Assembly (NCBI GenBank): GCA_026545765.1
Contig: JAIFAC010000178.1
Coordinates: 89,225-153,224 of the forward strand
Length of the DNA stretch: 64,000 nt
Origin: Plantago major
Taxonomy: Eukaryota > Streptophyta > Magnoliopsida > Lamiales > Plantaginaceae
Direction: 5' to 3'
Both the position numbers and the translations under genes were made by a program. Position 1 is the first letter of the stretch. Every line of letters starts with the position of its first letter. Shown one piece after another: positions 9,601 to 20,617 of the stretch. The notes beneath the pieces were generated by a model that saw nothing but the letters and a program-made list of their open reading frames with translations, ran no database searches and was not told the origin of the DNA.

Positions 9601-11946
9601 TCAGATTCATTTTCTCGAGAAACTTGTGCGATTACGGTGTTCTTTCAGTGATCTTTGCCTTGGGGCATCATCAATTTCCATTGATCTTGAAATGTAACTT
9701 TATCCCCTTGCATTTCTACTTCTGAAATAGCCTGTAAGTAGAAAGTATTGAATTTTAGAAGAGATAAAGGATAACCCAAGATGAAGAATACTTGTCACTT
9801 GATTGTCATATACCTTCATGTTTGAAGTCTCAGTGATGTATTCTTCAGAAACCTTGTTGGTCTCTGGATTTGTCTCTGGCATTTTTGCCTTATCTTCTTC
9901 CATCTCAGTTGGAGCCTGTTAGAAACATTTAATCATGAATAAGCACATAAACATTTTCTTGAAAATTAGTTCTCTTTAAGAATCATTTACACAGTACGGC
10001 TCAGATTTCTCAAGAGTTGAGGTTGAAGGGACCTCTTTTTCAGTAGTTGAGGCAAGCTTCTCAGCTTCCTCTTATTTCTGCGTTTCTAACTCGGCCTGTA
10101 ACAAAGAAATTCTTATGAGGTAACAAGATTTATAAGTATAAAATTTTTCACAAGGTAAGAGTTAAACCCGGTCATTTACGGCGGTTTCGGTGATTGGTCT
10201 CTGGAACTTGTGACCTTTCTATACATTGGTCGTCTTGTCCCGATGTAGTTTCTTTGTTTGAAGTTTACGGTACTTCACACCTTTCACAGTATGCAATCGA
10301 TTTGCCTCCCCTGGTTGATCATTCTGAGTAGATGTCTCAGTTTGATCCCTCTCAGTGAGTTGGGGAACCTGCTCATTTGCAGGATTTTCTTCAGCATACT
10401 GTATTGCTGGTAATTCGAAATGGAGTTCATTTACCATTTCATCAACCACTTGTGGCTGTTGTGGTTGTTGTGGTTGTCTGGAAGCAGAAGATTGATCAGT
10501 AGAATGTTCTTTTAGATTTTTAGTTGTGGCGTTTCCATCAGCATCCGCCAGTACTAAAATACCACTCATCAGGGCTTTGTGAAGTTGTGCAAGAGAGACA
10601 TTCCCTGATGATGTGTTTGCACCAACAACCTTTGCTATAGGTTCAGCAACCTGTGGTGTAGGTTCTTCTTCAGATACCTTATCACGATTATTATTCTGAT
10701 AACCTTAGCCCTCTTTGTTCTTTCTAGGACTTGAGAGATGACTAGTTCATCATCTTCATCGTCAGAGCTCTCATCAGCATTGGGAACTGATTGGTCCATT
10801 ATTCCTGCGGTTTCTGCAGATGGGGCTTGGTGCTTTTCACCACTCTTGGCAGCATTTATGAGTTCATCTGCCTTTATTAGTTCATCGGCAATGTCTGCAG
10901 ATATCTGAGAATTGACAACCTCTTTGGGTGTGTCATCTGATTTGCCATCAGACTTCTTTCTTGAAGTTCTGGGCTTCTTGGTCGCAATCTTTTCTTCAGA
11001 TATCTTTTCAGACTTTTGCTTCTTAGGACCTTTCTGAGACCCAGTAACCTTTTTCATCAAATTTGTATACTCATATTTATAGAGTAAGTTACTGTTAGCT
11101 ATTTCAGCCGTCTCTCTGAGCTCAATGCCAAGCTTTTCCAGCAAGTAACATATTTTCAGACCATATCCTACAGTGGCCTTTGGCTCAGCTAGTCCTTTGA
11201 CAATTTTAGGCTCGAAGCCGAATCTTCTTCACGAATTTCATGAAGGCGTACTTTCCCCAGTTAAAAGGGTTTTCTAGCCTTTTGTCTTGTTGATTCAACA
11301 AGAACATCATGATCCATCGTTCTTGGCTTATCTGGTCAGCACCTCCTTGTAGACCATCAAAGCATCTGTGAAGAATGCAAGCGGTACATCGGTGAACCAA
11401 CATATATGCGGTTGGGATGTCACAAGTTTGAACTCGGTGGGTGTCGATTTTCAAGATCACACACGTCACTGTAAAGTTCTTTAACACCTTCAAGGAGTTC
11501 CTCATCCTTGGTGTTTATTTCAAAATCCTTTCCAAGATTTTGAAATTCAAACAACTTTCAGAAAGTTGTTAAGTCCAGAAGGATTTCCTTTCCTTGGACT
11601 GAGGTTTTGATAGACACTATTTCAGTGCCTTCAGAAACACACCTGGAGTTATTGTAAAATTCCAACACATCGAGTGATGAAATTCCACTTGGACAAGCAG
11701 ATAGAAAACCCTTGATTTTTCAAGCATGTCAAGAATCAATTTTCTATCAGTTTGGTTCTCTATTGCAGCAGAGAGGTATTCCCCAACCATGGCACCACCC
11801 CAAATCATTCTGTGACTTGAAGTCCAATGGTCAGGATTAAAAACTCCTACCAGTCGATTGTTTACAATAATCAACTCCGGTGCTTGCTTTTCAGTAGTAC
11901 CAGTGGAGGATTGGGATTTCTGTGTTGAAGTGTTTTTGGAGGCCAT
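6674..11946 (-). CDS. Extra multi-exon gene of element A (env-position gene, unknown function)
   Basis: Exons on the minus strand: 11946-10168, 10095-9991, 9915-9814, 9731-9585, 9498-9382 and 9303-6674. Exons 2-5 are 105, 102, 147 and 117 nt, whole codons as in element B. The protein starts MASKNTSTQKSQSS and is homologous to the B copy (shared HRMIWGG/HKMNWGS-type and DRKLILDML/ERKLILGML-type blocks). Exon 6 has the conserved VINLVSEDDEE acidic motif (about 8881-8912), a Lys/Glu coiled coil, a basic Ser/Pro-rich middle, and a C-terminal domain rich in aromatic residues ending FGDRKFAD. The longest uninterrupted run is 8869-6674. Frame changes occur in exon 1 (around 11560, 11180 and 10600) and exon 6 (around 9100 and 8740), several in CTG/CAG-altered tracts. 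No membrane segment is seen. Function unknown; the position matches the env-like gene of Sireviruses, but sequence similarity to such genes cannot be judged here. Confidence 0.7.
9304..9381 (-). other. Intron 5 of element A extra gene
   Basis: 78 nt, GTAACTCAGA at the donor and CTTTCTTTCAG at the acceptor, before GCTCAAACAG. Homologous to 1316-1396 in B. Confidence 0.65.
9499..9584 (-). other. Intron 4 of element A extra gene
   Basis: 86 nt, donor GTAAGTAGCAC (a strong plant-type donor), acceptor CCTCTCAG before GTTCAAG. Homologous to 1514-1596 in B. Confidence 0.68.
9732..9813 (-). other. Intron 3 of element A extra gene
   Basis: 82 nt, donor GTATATGACA, acceptor TCTACTTACAG before GCTATTTCAG. 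Homologous to 1747-1825 in B. Confidence 0.65.
9916..9990 (-). other. Intron 2 of element A extra gene
   Basis: 75 nt, donor GTAAATGATT, acceptor TTTCTAACAG before GCTCCAACTGAG. The donor was chosen because it gives exon 2 the same 105-nt length as in B. Confidence 0.58.
10096..10167 (-). other. Intron 1 of element A extra gene
   Basis: 72 nt, acceptor TTTGTTACAG. The donor (GTTTAACTC) is weak and lies in a tract altered relative to B, where the donor is GTAACAAAG, so the exact exon-1 end is uncertain. Confidence 0.5.
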
Positions 11947-12741
11947 CTCTTTATATAGTGTAGGGATTTGAAATTGGTGTTTGAAAGAGATTTGATTCAG
12001 TGATTCTTTTCAGAAAAACTTAATCTTGATTTGCAGAGATTGTAGAGGGTTTGCAGAGAATCAAGAGAAGGATTTGCTATTTTTGTGCAAGATGAAATTT
12101 CGGATTAGGCAAAAGTGATTTCATTTGCCAAAATCCTATATATATAGCAGTTGAATCCCAACAGACAAATACATACAAATTGATTTTGTGTGTACGTATA
12201 CATGATTTTGCAAGCGTGAGCAAAAGCTAGTTCGGCATTAAATGCTTAGTGGGCCATGTCTGAATTTCAACAGTCCACTATTTACTGTGAATTAATTTCC
12301 ACCGTACAGATCAATCGCTTAATTTCATCGAGGGTCACCATTGCTTCTTCAGCAATGATCACAATCAACAAGTGTAATTGTGCCCATTTAATGAATTTTC
12401 GCGACTTGCTATCTGAATCACAATTCTGTATGACCAAGGACACTGTTCGCATCTGAATCTGTCTTATACTTAGGATTTTTCCAAGTTTTTCATCAAGATA
12501 GAAATATTGCGAGTTTCAAGAGAATAGTTGACTGCAGATAGTTATACTATTCTCTTTTGTGTTCCCCGTTTATAGAGTGATTCAGATATCTGAGTTCCCG
12601 TCTCAGAGATCTTAAGCTATCTTTTTGCTCTTTAGCCTTTTTGACTTCTGGATACCCGTTCCAGTTTTCTCTTTTCTCTTTTCTGGATACCCGTTCCAGA
12701 TACCTCTTCTCTGGATGTCCGTTCCAGATACTTGAACTCTT
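11947..12741 (-). promoter_or_regulatory. Spacer between pol and extra gene of element A, with TATA-like promoter
   Basis: No coding sequence is seen. On the minus strand a GCTATATATATAGG box lies at about 12136-12149, about 190 nt upstream of the extra-gene ATG, matching the box at 3992-4005 in element B. The part near pol contains three 'ggatacccgttccag'-type short repeats (about 12647-12735). I infer an internal promoter. Confidence 0.5.
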
Positions 12742-15700
12742 TCAGTTCATTGGTAGTTCCATTAGTCCAAGACTATGTCTTAAGGCTAAGAATCTACTTT
12801 CTTGTAGTGGCTTAGTGAAGATATCTGCAAGTTGATCTTCAGTACCAATCTTGAGTATCTCTATATTGCCCTTTTCAACATGGTCTCTGATGAAGTGATG
12901 TCTAACATCAATGTGCTTTGTTCTGGCATGAAATTTAGGATTCTGTGTAATCGCAATAGCACTTGTGTTATCACATAAAATGGGAGTCTTCTTCTCATCG
13001 AGTCCATAGTCTTTAAGTTGTTGTTGTATCCACAGAATTTGTGTTGCACAACAACCAGCAGCAATATATTCAGCCTCTGTGGTTGAAGTTGCAATTGAGT
13101 TTTGCTTCTTGCTAAACCATGAGATAAGTCTAGTACCCAGAAACTGGCAAGTCCCTGAGGTGCTTTTCCTATCAAGCAGTGATCCAGCATAATCAGCATC
13201 TGAGTACCCAGCTAAACTCAATCCACTTTCTTTAGGATACCACAATCCTACATCTGTTGTACCCTTTACACACCTTAATATTTTCATAGCAATGTTGTAG
13301 TGTGTTTGCATTGGATTTGTCTGAAATCTAGCACATACTCCAACGGCATATTGAATATCAGGTCTACTTGTAGTGAGGTAAAGTAGTGAACCTATCAATT
13401 TCCTATACTTATGTTTTTCAACACTCTTGTCTGATTCAGTTTAGGTCATTTTGGTTCCAATGCTCATAGGTATCTTAGCATTCTTTTCAGAAGGCTTAAG
13501 ATTGAATTTTGTCAGCATATCTTTTGCATACTTTGTTTGACTAATGAATATTCCATCATTGAGTTGCTTGACTTGCAATCCTAGGAAATAATTCATTTCT
13601 CCCATCATGCTCATCTCAAACTTGCTTTTCATGAGATTTGCAAAGTCATTACAAAGTTGCTTGTCCTTAGATCCAAATATGATGTCATCAACATATACTT
13701 GAACTAAGAGTAGTTTCCCATCATGATTTAAGGTAAATAAAGTTTTATCAACTTCACCTTTCTTGAAACCACTTTCCAGAAGGTACTTGGCCAAAGTGTC
13801 ATACCATGCTCTTGGAGCCTGTTTCAGTCCATACAGAGCTTTCTGTAGTTTATAGACCATTCTACTTTCTGAGGAAACTTCAAAGCCAAGTGGTTGCTCA
13901 ACATAAACTTCTTCTGCAAGTTCACCGTTTAAGAATGCACTTTTGACATCCATCTGATAAACTTTGAAATATTTATGAGTACAAAAGGCTAGAAAGAGTC
14001 TTATTGCATCAATCGGCAACTGGTGCATATGACTCGTCAAAATCTAAGCCTTGATGCGAGTAAATCCTTGGCAACCAATCTTGCTTTGTTTACGGTTATT
14101 TCACCAGATTCATTCATCTTGTTTCTGAAAACCCATTTAGTTCCAATCACAGATATTCCTTCTATAAATGGAACTAGTTTCCAGACTTTGTTTCTCTCAA
14201 ATTGATCCAACTCTTCTTGCATTGCAGAGATCCAGTCTTGGTCTCCTAATGCTTCTTCTATATTTTTAGGTTCAATATTCGAGATGAAACATCCAAAGAG
14301 AGAGTTAGCATTTTCAGCTATTGCTCTCCTAGTCCTAACACCCTGATTAATTTGTCCAATTATATCCTTTGTAGGATGATATTTGATCCATCTCATCATA
14401 GGTTTAGTGCTAGTAAGATCAATATCCAAGTGATCTGAATGTGAATCACTAAGATTTTGATTTGATACTTTTTCAGTATCTGAGATATCTGACATATGGG
14501 AAATGTCATGGATATCTGACACTTTTTCAGTGTTAGAGATATCTGGAACTTGCATTTCAGCAGTCTCATTTTCAGATACCTCTTCATGATGAAGGTTCTC
14601 AGTAACCTGTTCCATTTCTGGAAGTTTCTTAGGAAATTCTTCATCATGTCTGTGAGTCATCTTGTTGTTACTAGGATTTTCAAGCTTTTCTTCGTCAGAG
14701 TCATCCTCACTTTCCATAATGATGTTTTTCCTTTCTGAGGATTCTTCTTTAGAATCCCTCAGTAATAATTCTTTGAACCTTTCTGAGAGTTCATCAATAG
14801 GAGGTGTTTTCTTACTTCCTTCATAGAATACAACATGAACTGATTCTTCAATTTTCTTTGTTCTTTTGTTGTAAACTCTGTAGGCTTTGCTGTTTGTGGA
14901 ATAGCCAAGAAAAACACCTTTATCTGCCTTTGGTTGAAATGTTCTCAGATAATCTTTCCCATTGTTTAGAACAAAACATCTACAACCAAATACTCTCAGA
15001 TGTTTGATATTAGGGGGTCTACCAACCAAGATTTCATAGGGGGTCTTGTCATGGTGTTTGTTTATCAAACATACATTACGAGTGTAGCGGTGTGTTCTGA
15101 CTTTAACCCAATAAATTTCACTTATTTGATTCATTAGCATTGTCCTTGCGGCTTCTTTAAGGGTTCTGTTTTCCTTTCTACAACACCATTTTGTTGAGGT
15201 GTTCTTCTGAGAGGAAAGTTGGTGTTGTATACCTTTGCGGTACAAAACTCCTTTATGTCTTGGTTGACAAACTTCGGTACCATAGTGCATTACGATTGCG
15301 GATACCTTGTCATTTTCATGACTTCAAGCTTTTTGACAAGTTTGGTATCTCCACCACGGCATCAGTTGTGTTTGAAAAACAACCCAGTGAATCTTGAGAA
15401 GTCATCTACCACAACGGACCATACTTCTTTCTGCATAACTAATTCTGAGATGATTCAAAAGATCCATGTGTAAAAGTTGCGTTGGTCTAACACTTAGAGT
15501 GTCGATTTTGGACTTGAAAGAGATTTTAGATTGTTTCCCCATCGTGATGCGAGCAGATACCATCCTTTACGAAGGCGTTACGGGAAGGCCAACCACTAAC
15601 TCTTTCTTGGCAAGTCTATTGAGTTTTGAAGTTCAAGTGACTCATTCTTTTGTGCCATAACGGTGCTCTTACGTGACAGATTGACTCACCATGAGACATT

Positions 15701-18552
15701 CTTGATTGTGGCGAGATGCCACTCGGCAACATAAAGGCGCCTTTCCGCCATCCAACTAAGGTATATGCTTTGACTCATTGTCAATTAGTTTGCGATGTTA
15801 GCTTTGAATTTTATAGTAAAACCCTTATGCATAAGCTGGCTCATGCTAAATAGATTATATTTCAAATCCTTAACATGTAATACGTCGTGATTGTTAAAGT
15901 CCCCAATTTGGCGTTGCCAAATCCCGGAGAGGATTTAATTCTCCTCAACAAATCGATACGGTCTGTGTTGCAAGCTTTGTAATCAACAGTTGCTTTGTCT
16001 CTGTCATGTGCTTTTCGCATCCACTATCAAATAGCCATTGTGCTTTAGTGCGGGAAGCATTACGCACAATGTAAAACAGGAGATTAGGTTCTCATATCTT
16101 TGATGGAACCGTCGAATTAAAATTTCTTCGGTAGGAATCCATTTTGTATGAATTTCTTTGAAATATGCTTTTGTCGCGAGGAACGTAAGGAGAATTCTAT
16201 TTGAATGAATGTTATTATTAATAAAATTATTTTCTTTCTTGGTGTGTTCTAGGTGCTCCATAAGATGCTTTCGGATACTGTCGGGTTTACGAGTTTGCTT
16301 TCACAAACTTAGCCTTTCTTGATTTCTTCTAGCCACGGCATTGATTTTCGGTGGCTTGATTTAACTTCCACTTCTGATAATTGCTGTGAGCAATTCTAGC
16401 TTTCAGCCATCGTTCTTGCTCCTGCTTGTACTCATGAGCAAGTTGTTTTCCGATGCCTTTGTAGCCAATACTGTTTCGAGCACTTGAAGCTATCCGAGAT
16501 CTTTTCTTAGCAGCTTTGCTAGTCTCTGGTTGGTCCAATTTCTTTCCAGATAAAGTGACATGGGAGAATTTGCCAGCTCCTGCAATTCTTCCTTTTTGAG
16601 AGACATAGCACTGTGGGTGTTTACACTTTTCAGTGTTGCGTTTCTTTTCAGAGACGTACCCAACAATTTTGTTTTTGACTTGTTTTTCCCACAAAGGTTT
16701 AGTCGCAACTGCCTTTCCTTTGTCAACAATCTTTGTCTTCTCACCGATACTATAGATTGCATGGGAACCGTCTTGCTGAGTGCCTACAAATGTTCTTCTT
16801 TCCTCACTCTTATTCAGAGTGGTAGAACAATCTGTCTGTGTATTCAGCCCAAGTCCTTTCTTTTCTGAAGGATCTCTTAAGTAAGATTGTACTTCAGTAA
16901 GAGTGCCACTAGCTTTGGCATAAGATTGAAAAGATACTTCTTTCTTCTTGAGTTCCTTGTTCTCAGAAAGAAGATCTTCATATTTTTTTAGTAGCTCAGC
17001 CATTGCTACATTATGTGACTTTTCAGTCTCAGATATCTGAGCTTTGAGAAATGCATTTTCAGCATCCTTTTTCTCAGATATCTTACCCAGTTTAGAGTTT
17101 TCCTTTGCAAGAAAATTCTTTTCCTCTTCGAGATTTTCGGCTCTAGCTCGGATCATTAGAAATTCTCTCTCATAGATGTCAAGTTCTTTCCCGAGATTTT
17201 CTAGATTTTTTATTTCCTCTTCATCACTTTCATAAGTATAACAAGAAGTATGTGTTACCTCATCAGCCATAAGACAGTTTTCTATGTTGGAGATGTCTGG
17301 ACCGTCAATTTCAGCAACTCCACACATTTCATTCTTCTTGAGGCCGAAGTCGATTATATCATGAGTAACTCCACATAATTCTGGTGATGGTAAAGTTGAA
17401 TCATCTGAATTGTCATCTTCAGAATCTGTCTCAACATCTAGAGCATCCAGTTGAATTTGGATTTTCTCTTTCTTCAGTTAACAAAGCTTTCTGGCTTCTT
17501 CTGAAGATTCTTCTATCTTTCTTGTCACCTGTCCTTAGTTTGTTGAAGGTGGGACAATCCTTCTTGAAGTGGCCAGGTTTCTGACAATAGAAACAGATAT
17601 CGTTTCCAATTTCTGGTTCCTCAGTACATGATGCTTTACGGTGGCTTGTTCAGAGCTTTGCATATTTTGTCTTGGTGATAGTTTGAGCCTAGATGCTTTT
17701 TCAGCTTCTCTTTGGCTTTTCTTCTCTCAATTTCTCGACTGACAAATTTGCTCATTTGCTTTGCAGCAAGAGCATCTTCAGTTTCTTCCTTGCTTTTCTT
17801 CTTTTCAGAAGTTCCTTGAGTTACTAGAGCAACATTTTGCAACTTTTCAGTTGTTTGTTCTCTCTGAGTTGTCTCATAATCAACCGTAGCAAGATGAGAG
17901 AAAAGTTCCACTGGAGTGATATTTGGCATACCTTGGTTAAAATAAAAGAATTTAGTATGCTCCGGTTGTGGTTAAGACTTGACAATAGTCTTAATCTTCT
18001 ACATGGGAGTATCTATTCTTTCCCAGTGCCACCATATCACTCATGAGGTGGTAAACACAAATCAAGTTCTTCCAGAGTTTCAGTGGGACCTTGTTTGAAA
18101 TTTTGAAATTTCAACATTAGAACTTCGAACTTGTTTTCCATGGTTTTCTCAATTAAGCCTGATTTCTTCAATCGGTTGCGAGCAACTTTTGCCGTTTAGC
18201 ACCCTGATTTACCTTGTATGTGCTCGGTGTCGATCTCATGATGATGTTCTGAACTTGACCATCGATGATTCCTCTTGGCATCTTAGATGTCCGAGTTCTC
18301 TGGGCTTTGGTTCGTAATAACTTGACCAGTAGATCTTCCACTAGTTGACGCATCTGTTTGTGAAGATCCTTCGCTTTGATCTCTGTCTCTTCCACTCGAA
18401 ACCTCCATGACTTGCTTAAGTTGTTGAATGATTATTGGGCCATTCTTTATTACTTCGATCATCTCGTCACTTATGGCTTCAACGTGGAGCATCATTGTAA
18501 TTTTTCATTTCTCGTAGTTCTGGTTTGAGAATGGGTGCATCACTCGAGACAT
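12742..18552 (-). pseudogene. Element A gag-pol (Ty1/copia), interrupted by frameshifts as sequenced
   Basis: The reading order on the minus strand starts with the gag ATG at 18552, with a MMLHVEAISDEM block. A CCHC zinc knuckle (CFYCQKPGHFK..C) follows near 17555-17600 and a long Glu/Lys coiled coil at 17327-16329. A degraded protease region lies near 16040. Integrase is at about 15290-14760, including the GRPPNIKHLRVFGCRCF block. Reverse transcriptase (14040-13441) has the YVDDIIFGS catalytic motif, and RNase H (13398-12742) has TEAEYIAAGC and DIFTKPL. RNase H is fully open and ends in LGLMELPMN. Breaks cluster in 15190-18600, where CTG/CAG motifs are altered relative to sister copies, so the true element may be more intact than it reads. 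Copia polyproteins are normally one frame of about 1300 or more codons. Confidence 0.85.
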
Positions 18553-18647
18553 ACACACTTAACACACAAATTAAATAGTCCTCAATAGTGGACAAAGTTC
18601 CTTCACCTATCTGGGATCTAGGTTTAGTCTCTGAAAGGTGGTGAACC

Positions 18648-18662
18648 TCTGCTCTGATACCA
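18648..18662 (-). other. Primer-binding site of element A
   Basis: On the minus strand TGGTATCAGAGCAG follows the 5' LTR end (CCAACA) after two bases (AG). It is complementary to the 3' end of plant initiator-Met tRNA, the usual primer of copia elements. Confidence 0.88.
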
Positions 18663-18664
18663 CT

Positions 18665-20411
18665 TGTTGGTGCGAGATAACGGCAAAGTAAAAAGGCGGG
18701 GGGGTGAATAGTCTTTTAAAACTTTTGTCGATAACAACTATTTCTCGATATACGAATAGATATCGATACTTAAAATCGAGCGGAAGACTTAATAAAGATA
18801 AGTCGAAGCTTAGTTAATGTGTGTGTGTGTGTTGCTGAAGAGTAAATACAGAACGGTAAATAACACAGCAAGTATAGTGGTATCTGGAGGTGGCGTAATC
18901 CTCCAACTAATCCACTTCGGTCTATCAGAGACCTAGAATCCACTAGAACAGATAATTGAGTTCTCCTTACAATAATCCTATTCTAAGATTCTTAACAATT
19001 GGTTCCCAACCAAATGTTCCCCCCTGAGTTGTTCCCCGGCTTTCACAGCCAAGTACTTCCTGTACTCAGAAACATTTGAGTTATTCCCTAGCTTCCCAAG
19101 CTAAGTACTTCCTATACTCAATAACCTTGGAGTTATTCCTTAGCTTCTCAAATCAAGTACTTCCTATACTCAGGTAACCTTGGAGTTATTCCCTGATTTT
19201 TCAAACTAAGTACTTCCTGTAACCTTTGAGTTGTCAGATGAGCTTCTTTAATAACTTATTCAGTTATTCAGAGAGCTCTGTGAATCAAGGTACTTAATAC
19301 ACTTTACAGCGTATGGTATCTTGTTCGATTTTACTGACCCAAGTCTTATGATATTTGTTCAAGAGAATGAATCTCAGATAGTTGATCTTTTGATTCAACT
19401 CCTTCACAGATAGCTTTGCTTGTTTAGGATCAGGACACTTAGAACTTCAGTGTTACTCAAGATCAAAAGCTTTGGTTGCAACAGAAAGCTTTGTGAGTAA
19501 GTAAGTTGCTTTGAGAGAGTAAGACGTTCAGCGTTTGTATGCAGTTCAAGGTGTGTCTGTCTAAGGTTCTGTGTGTGTTCTCTCAAGCAGTCTAAGTGTT
19601 GATATTTATAGATGAATTTGAGTGCCGTTTGAATAGTATCTGTTAGGCTCAAATTCAAACTATCGATATCTGTGTATAGTACTGTAGCAGGTTTTGTCTT
19701 CTTCTCAGAAGCTCTCGTTGCTTTTATTCAGACATCTCTGTCCGTGCATTAAATGCATTGTACTATACTTTTGTCCTGTAGTGTCAACGGAACTATGCTT
19801 TGTATCAGAGACTAGTGTTATCTGATTCTTTGCACGTTCTTATCTTCAATCTTCAGATACCACTTGTATTTATTGAAACAACTTTGTTTGCAATATAGAT
19901 TTCTTTTTCAGAAACGTGGTTAAAGCTCAAGGTATCTGAGAATAGATATCTGTGGACACTTTCCTTGTTTTCAGATATGTCTTTTATTTCTCAAATATCT
20001 CTTGTGACACAGTTTGTTAGAAACTATTCGTGTCTTCAAGATATCTTAGCCAGATATCTGAACAACAGATTCAGTAATCTTGTGCAGTTTTCTTCAAGTC
20101 TTCAATGTCGTTGAGCTTTCTGCCTGGATGTCTTCTTCTTGATCTTCTCTTCATAAAATAAAAATTACATTTTGAGACCTAACATCCTATACAAGATTAG
20201 CTAGACTATCATACTTAGTGGGTTTCCTCTTTTACAATGTTCAAGTGAACCAAGAGTACTAATCACCTTTCTGAGACTAAGATAAGTCATCATGTTGCTG
20301 ATCAAAACTAAACAGATATTCTTTACAAAATATCTAACAAAATTCCTAACAAATTTCTCAAGAAATTTCCCAACAAATTTCCAAACAAATTTCTCAACAA
20401 ATTTCTCAACA
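18665..20411 (-). repeat. Element A 5' LTR
   Basis: 1747 bp, TG...CA ends, matching 4503-6286 almost throughout. It lacks about 30 bp present at 5070-5100 of the other LTR, and its first ~160 bp differ mostly at CAG/CTG motifs (see findings). TATA-like CTATAAATA at 19603-19611 on the minus strand. Target duplication GTTTT follows at 20412-20416. Confidence 0.93.
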
Positions 20412-20617
20412 GTTTTTGACCCACTCTCAGTAAGTAAGTTCTAGTTTTATTTATTTATTAAGTGTGTACCGACCTTTGCCTTTATGGATACCCGTTCCAG
20501 AAATGTTTTGCCTTTCTGAGTGTTGCTACTCAGAAACCTTTGCATCACTTCTTATCAACTTGGCTTTCTGAGAACCTGTTCTCAGAGGCCTACTCACTTA
20601 TTCAGTCTTTTAGAGAT

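Larger units (their letters stand above)
4503..20411 (-). mobile_element. Element A: complete 15.9-kb Ty1/copia (Sirevirus-like) retrotransposon
   Basis: Both LTRs are present (4503-6286 and 18665-20411), flanked by a 5-bp target duplication GTTTT (4498-4502 and 20412-20416). On the minus strand the order is 5' LTR, primer-binding site for initiator-Met tRNA, gag, protease, integrase, reverse transcriptase, RNase H (ends 12742), spacer with TATA box, six-exon extra gene (11946-6674), polypurine tract (6301-6287), 3' LTR. The domain order is that of Ty1/copia. The large size, coiled-coil gag and extra gene downstream of pol suggest the Sirevirus (Maximus/SIRE) lineage, which is inference. By eye the two LTRs are nearly identical outside CTG/CAG-type differences and one ~30-bp gap, so the insertion is young. 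It sits inside element B. Confidence 0.93.

Noticed and set aside
6674..11946. Extra gene as a true viral-type envelope
   Set aside because: No signal peptide, membrane span or cysteine-rich ectodomain is visible; the protein is hydrophilic, acidic and coiled-coil, so only its position is env-like.
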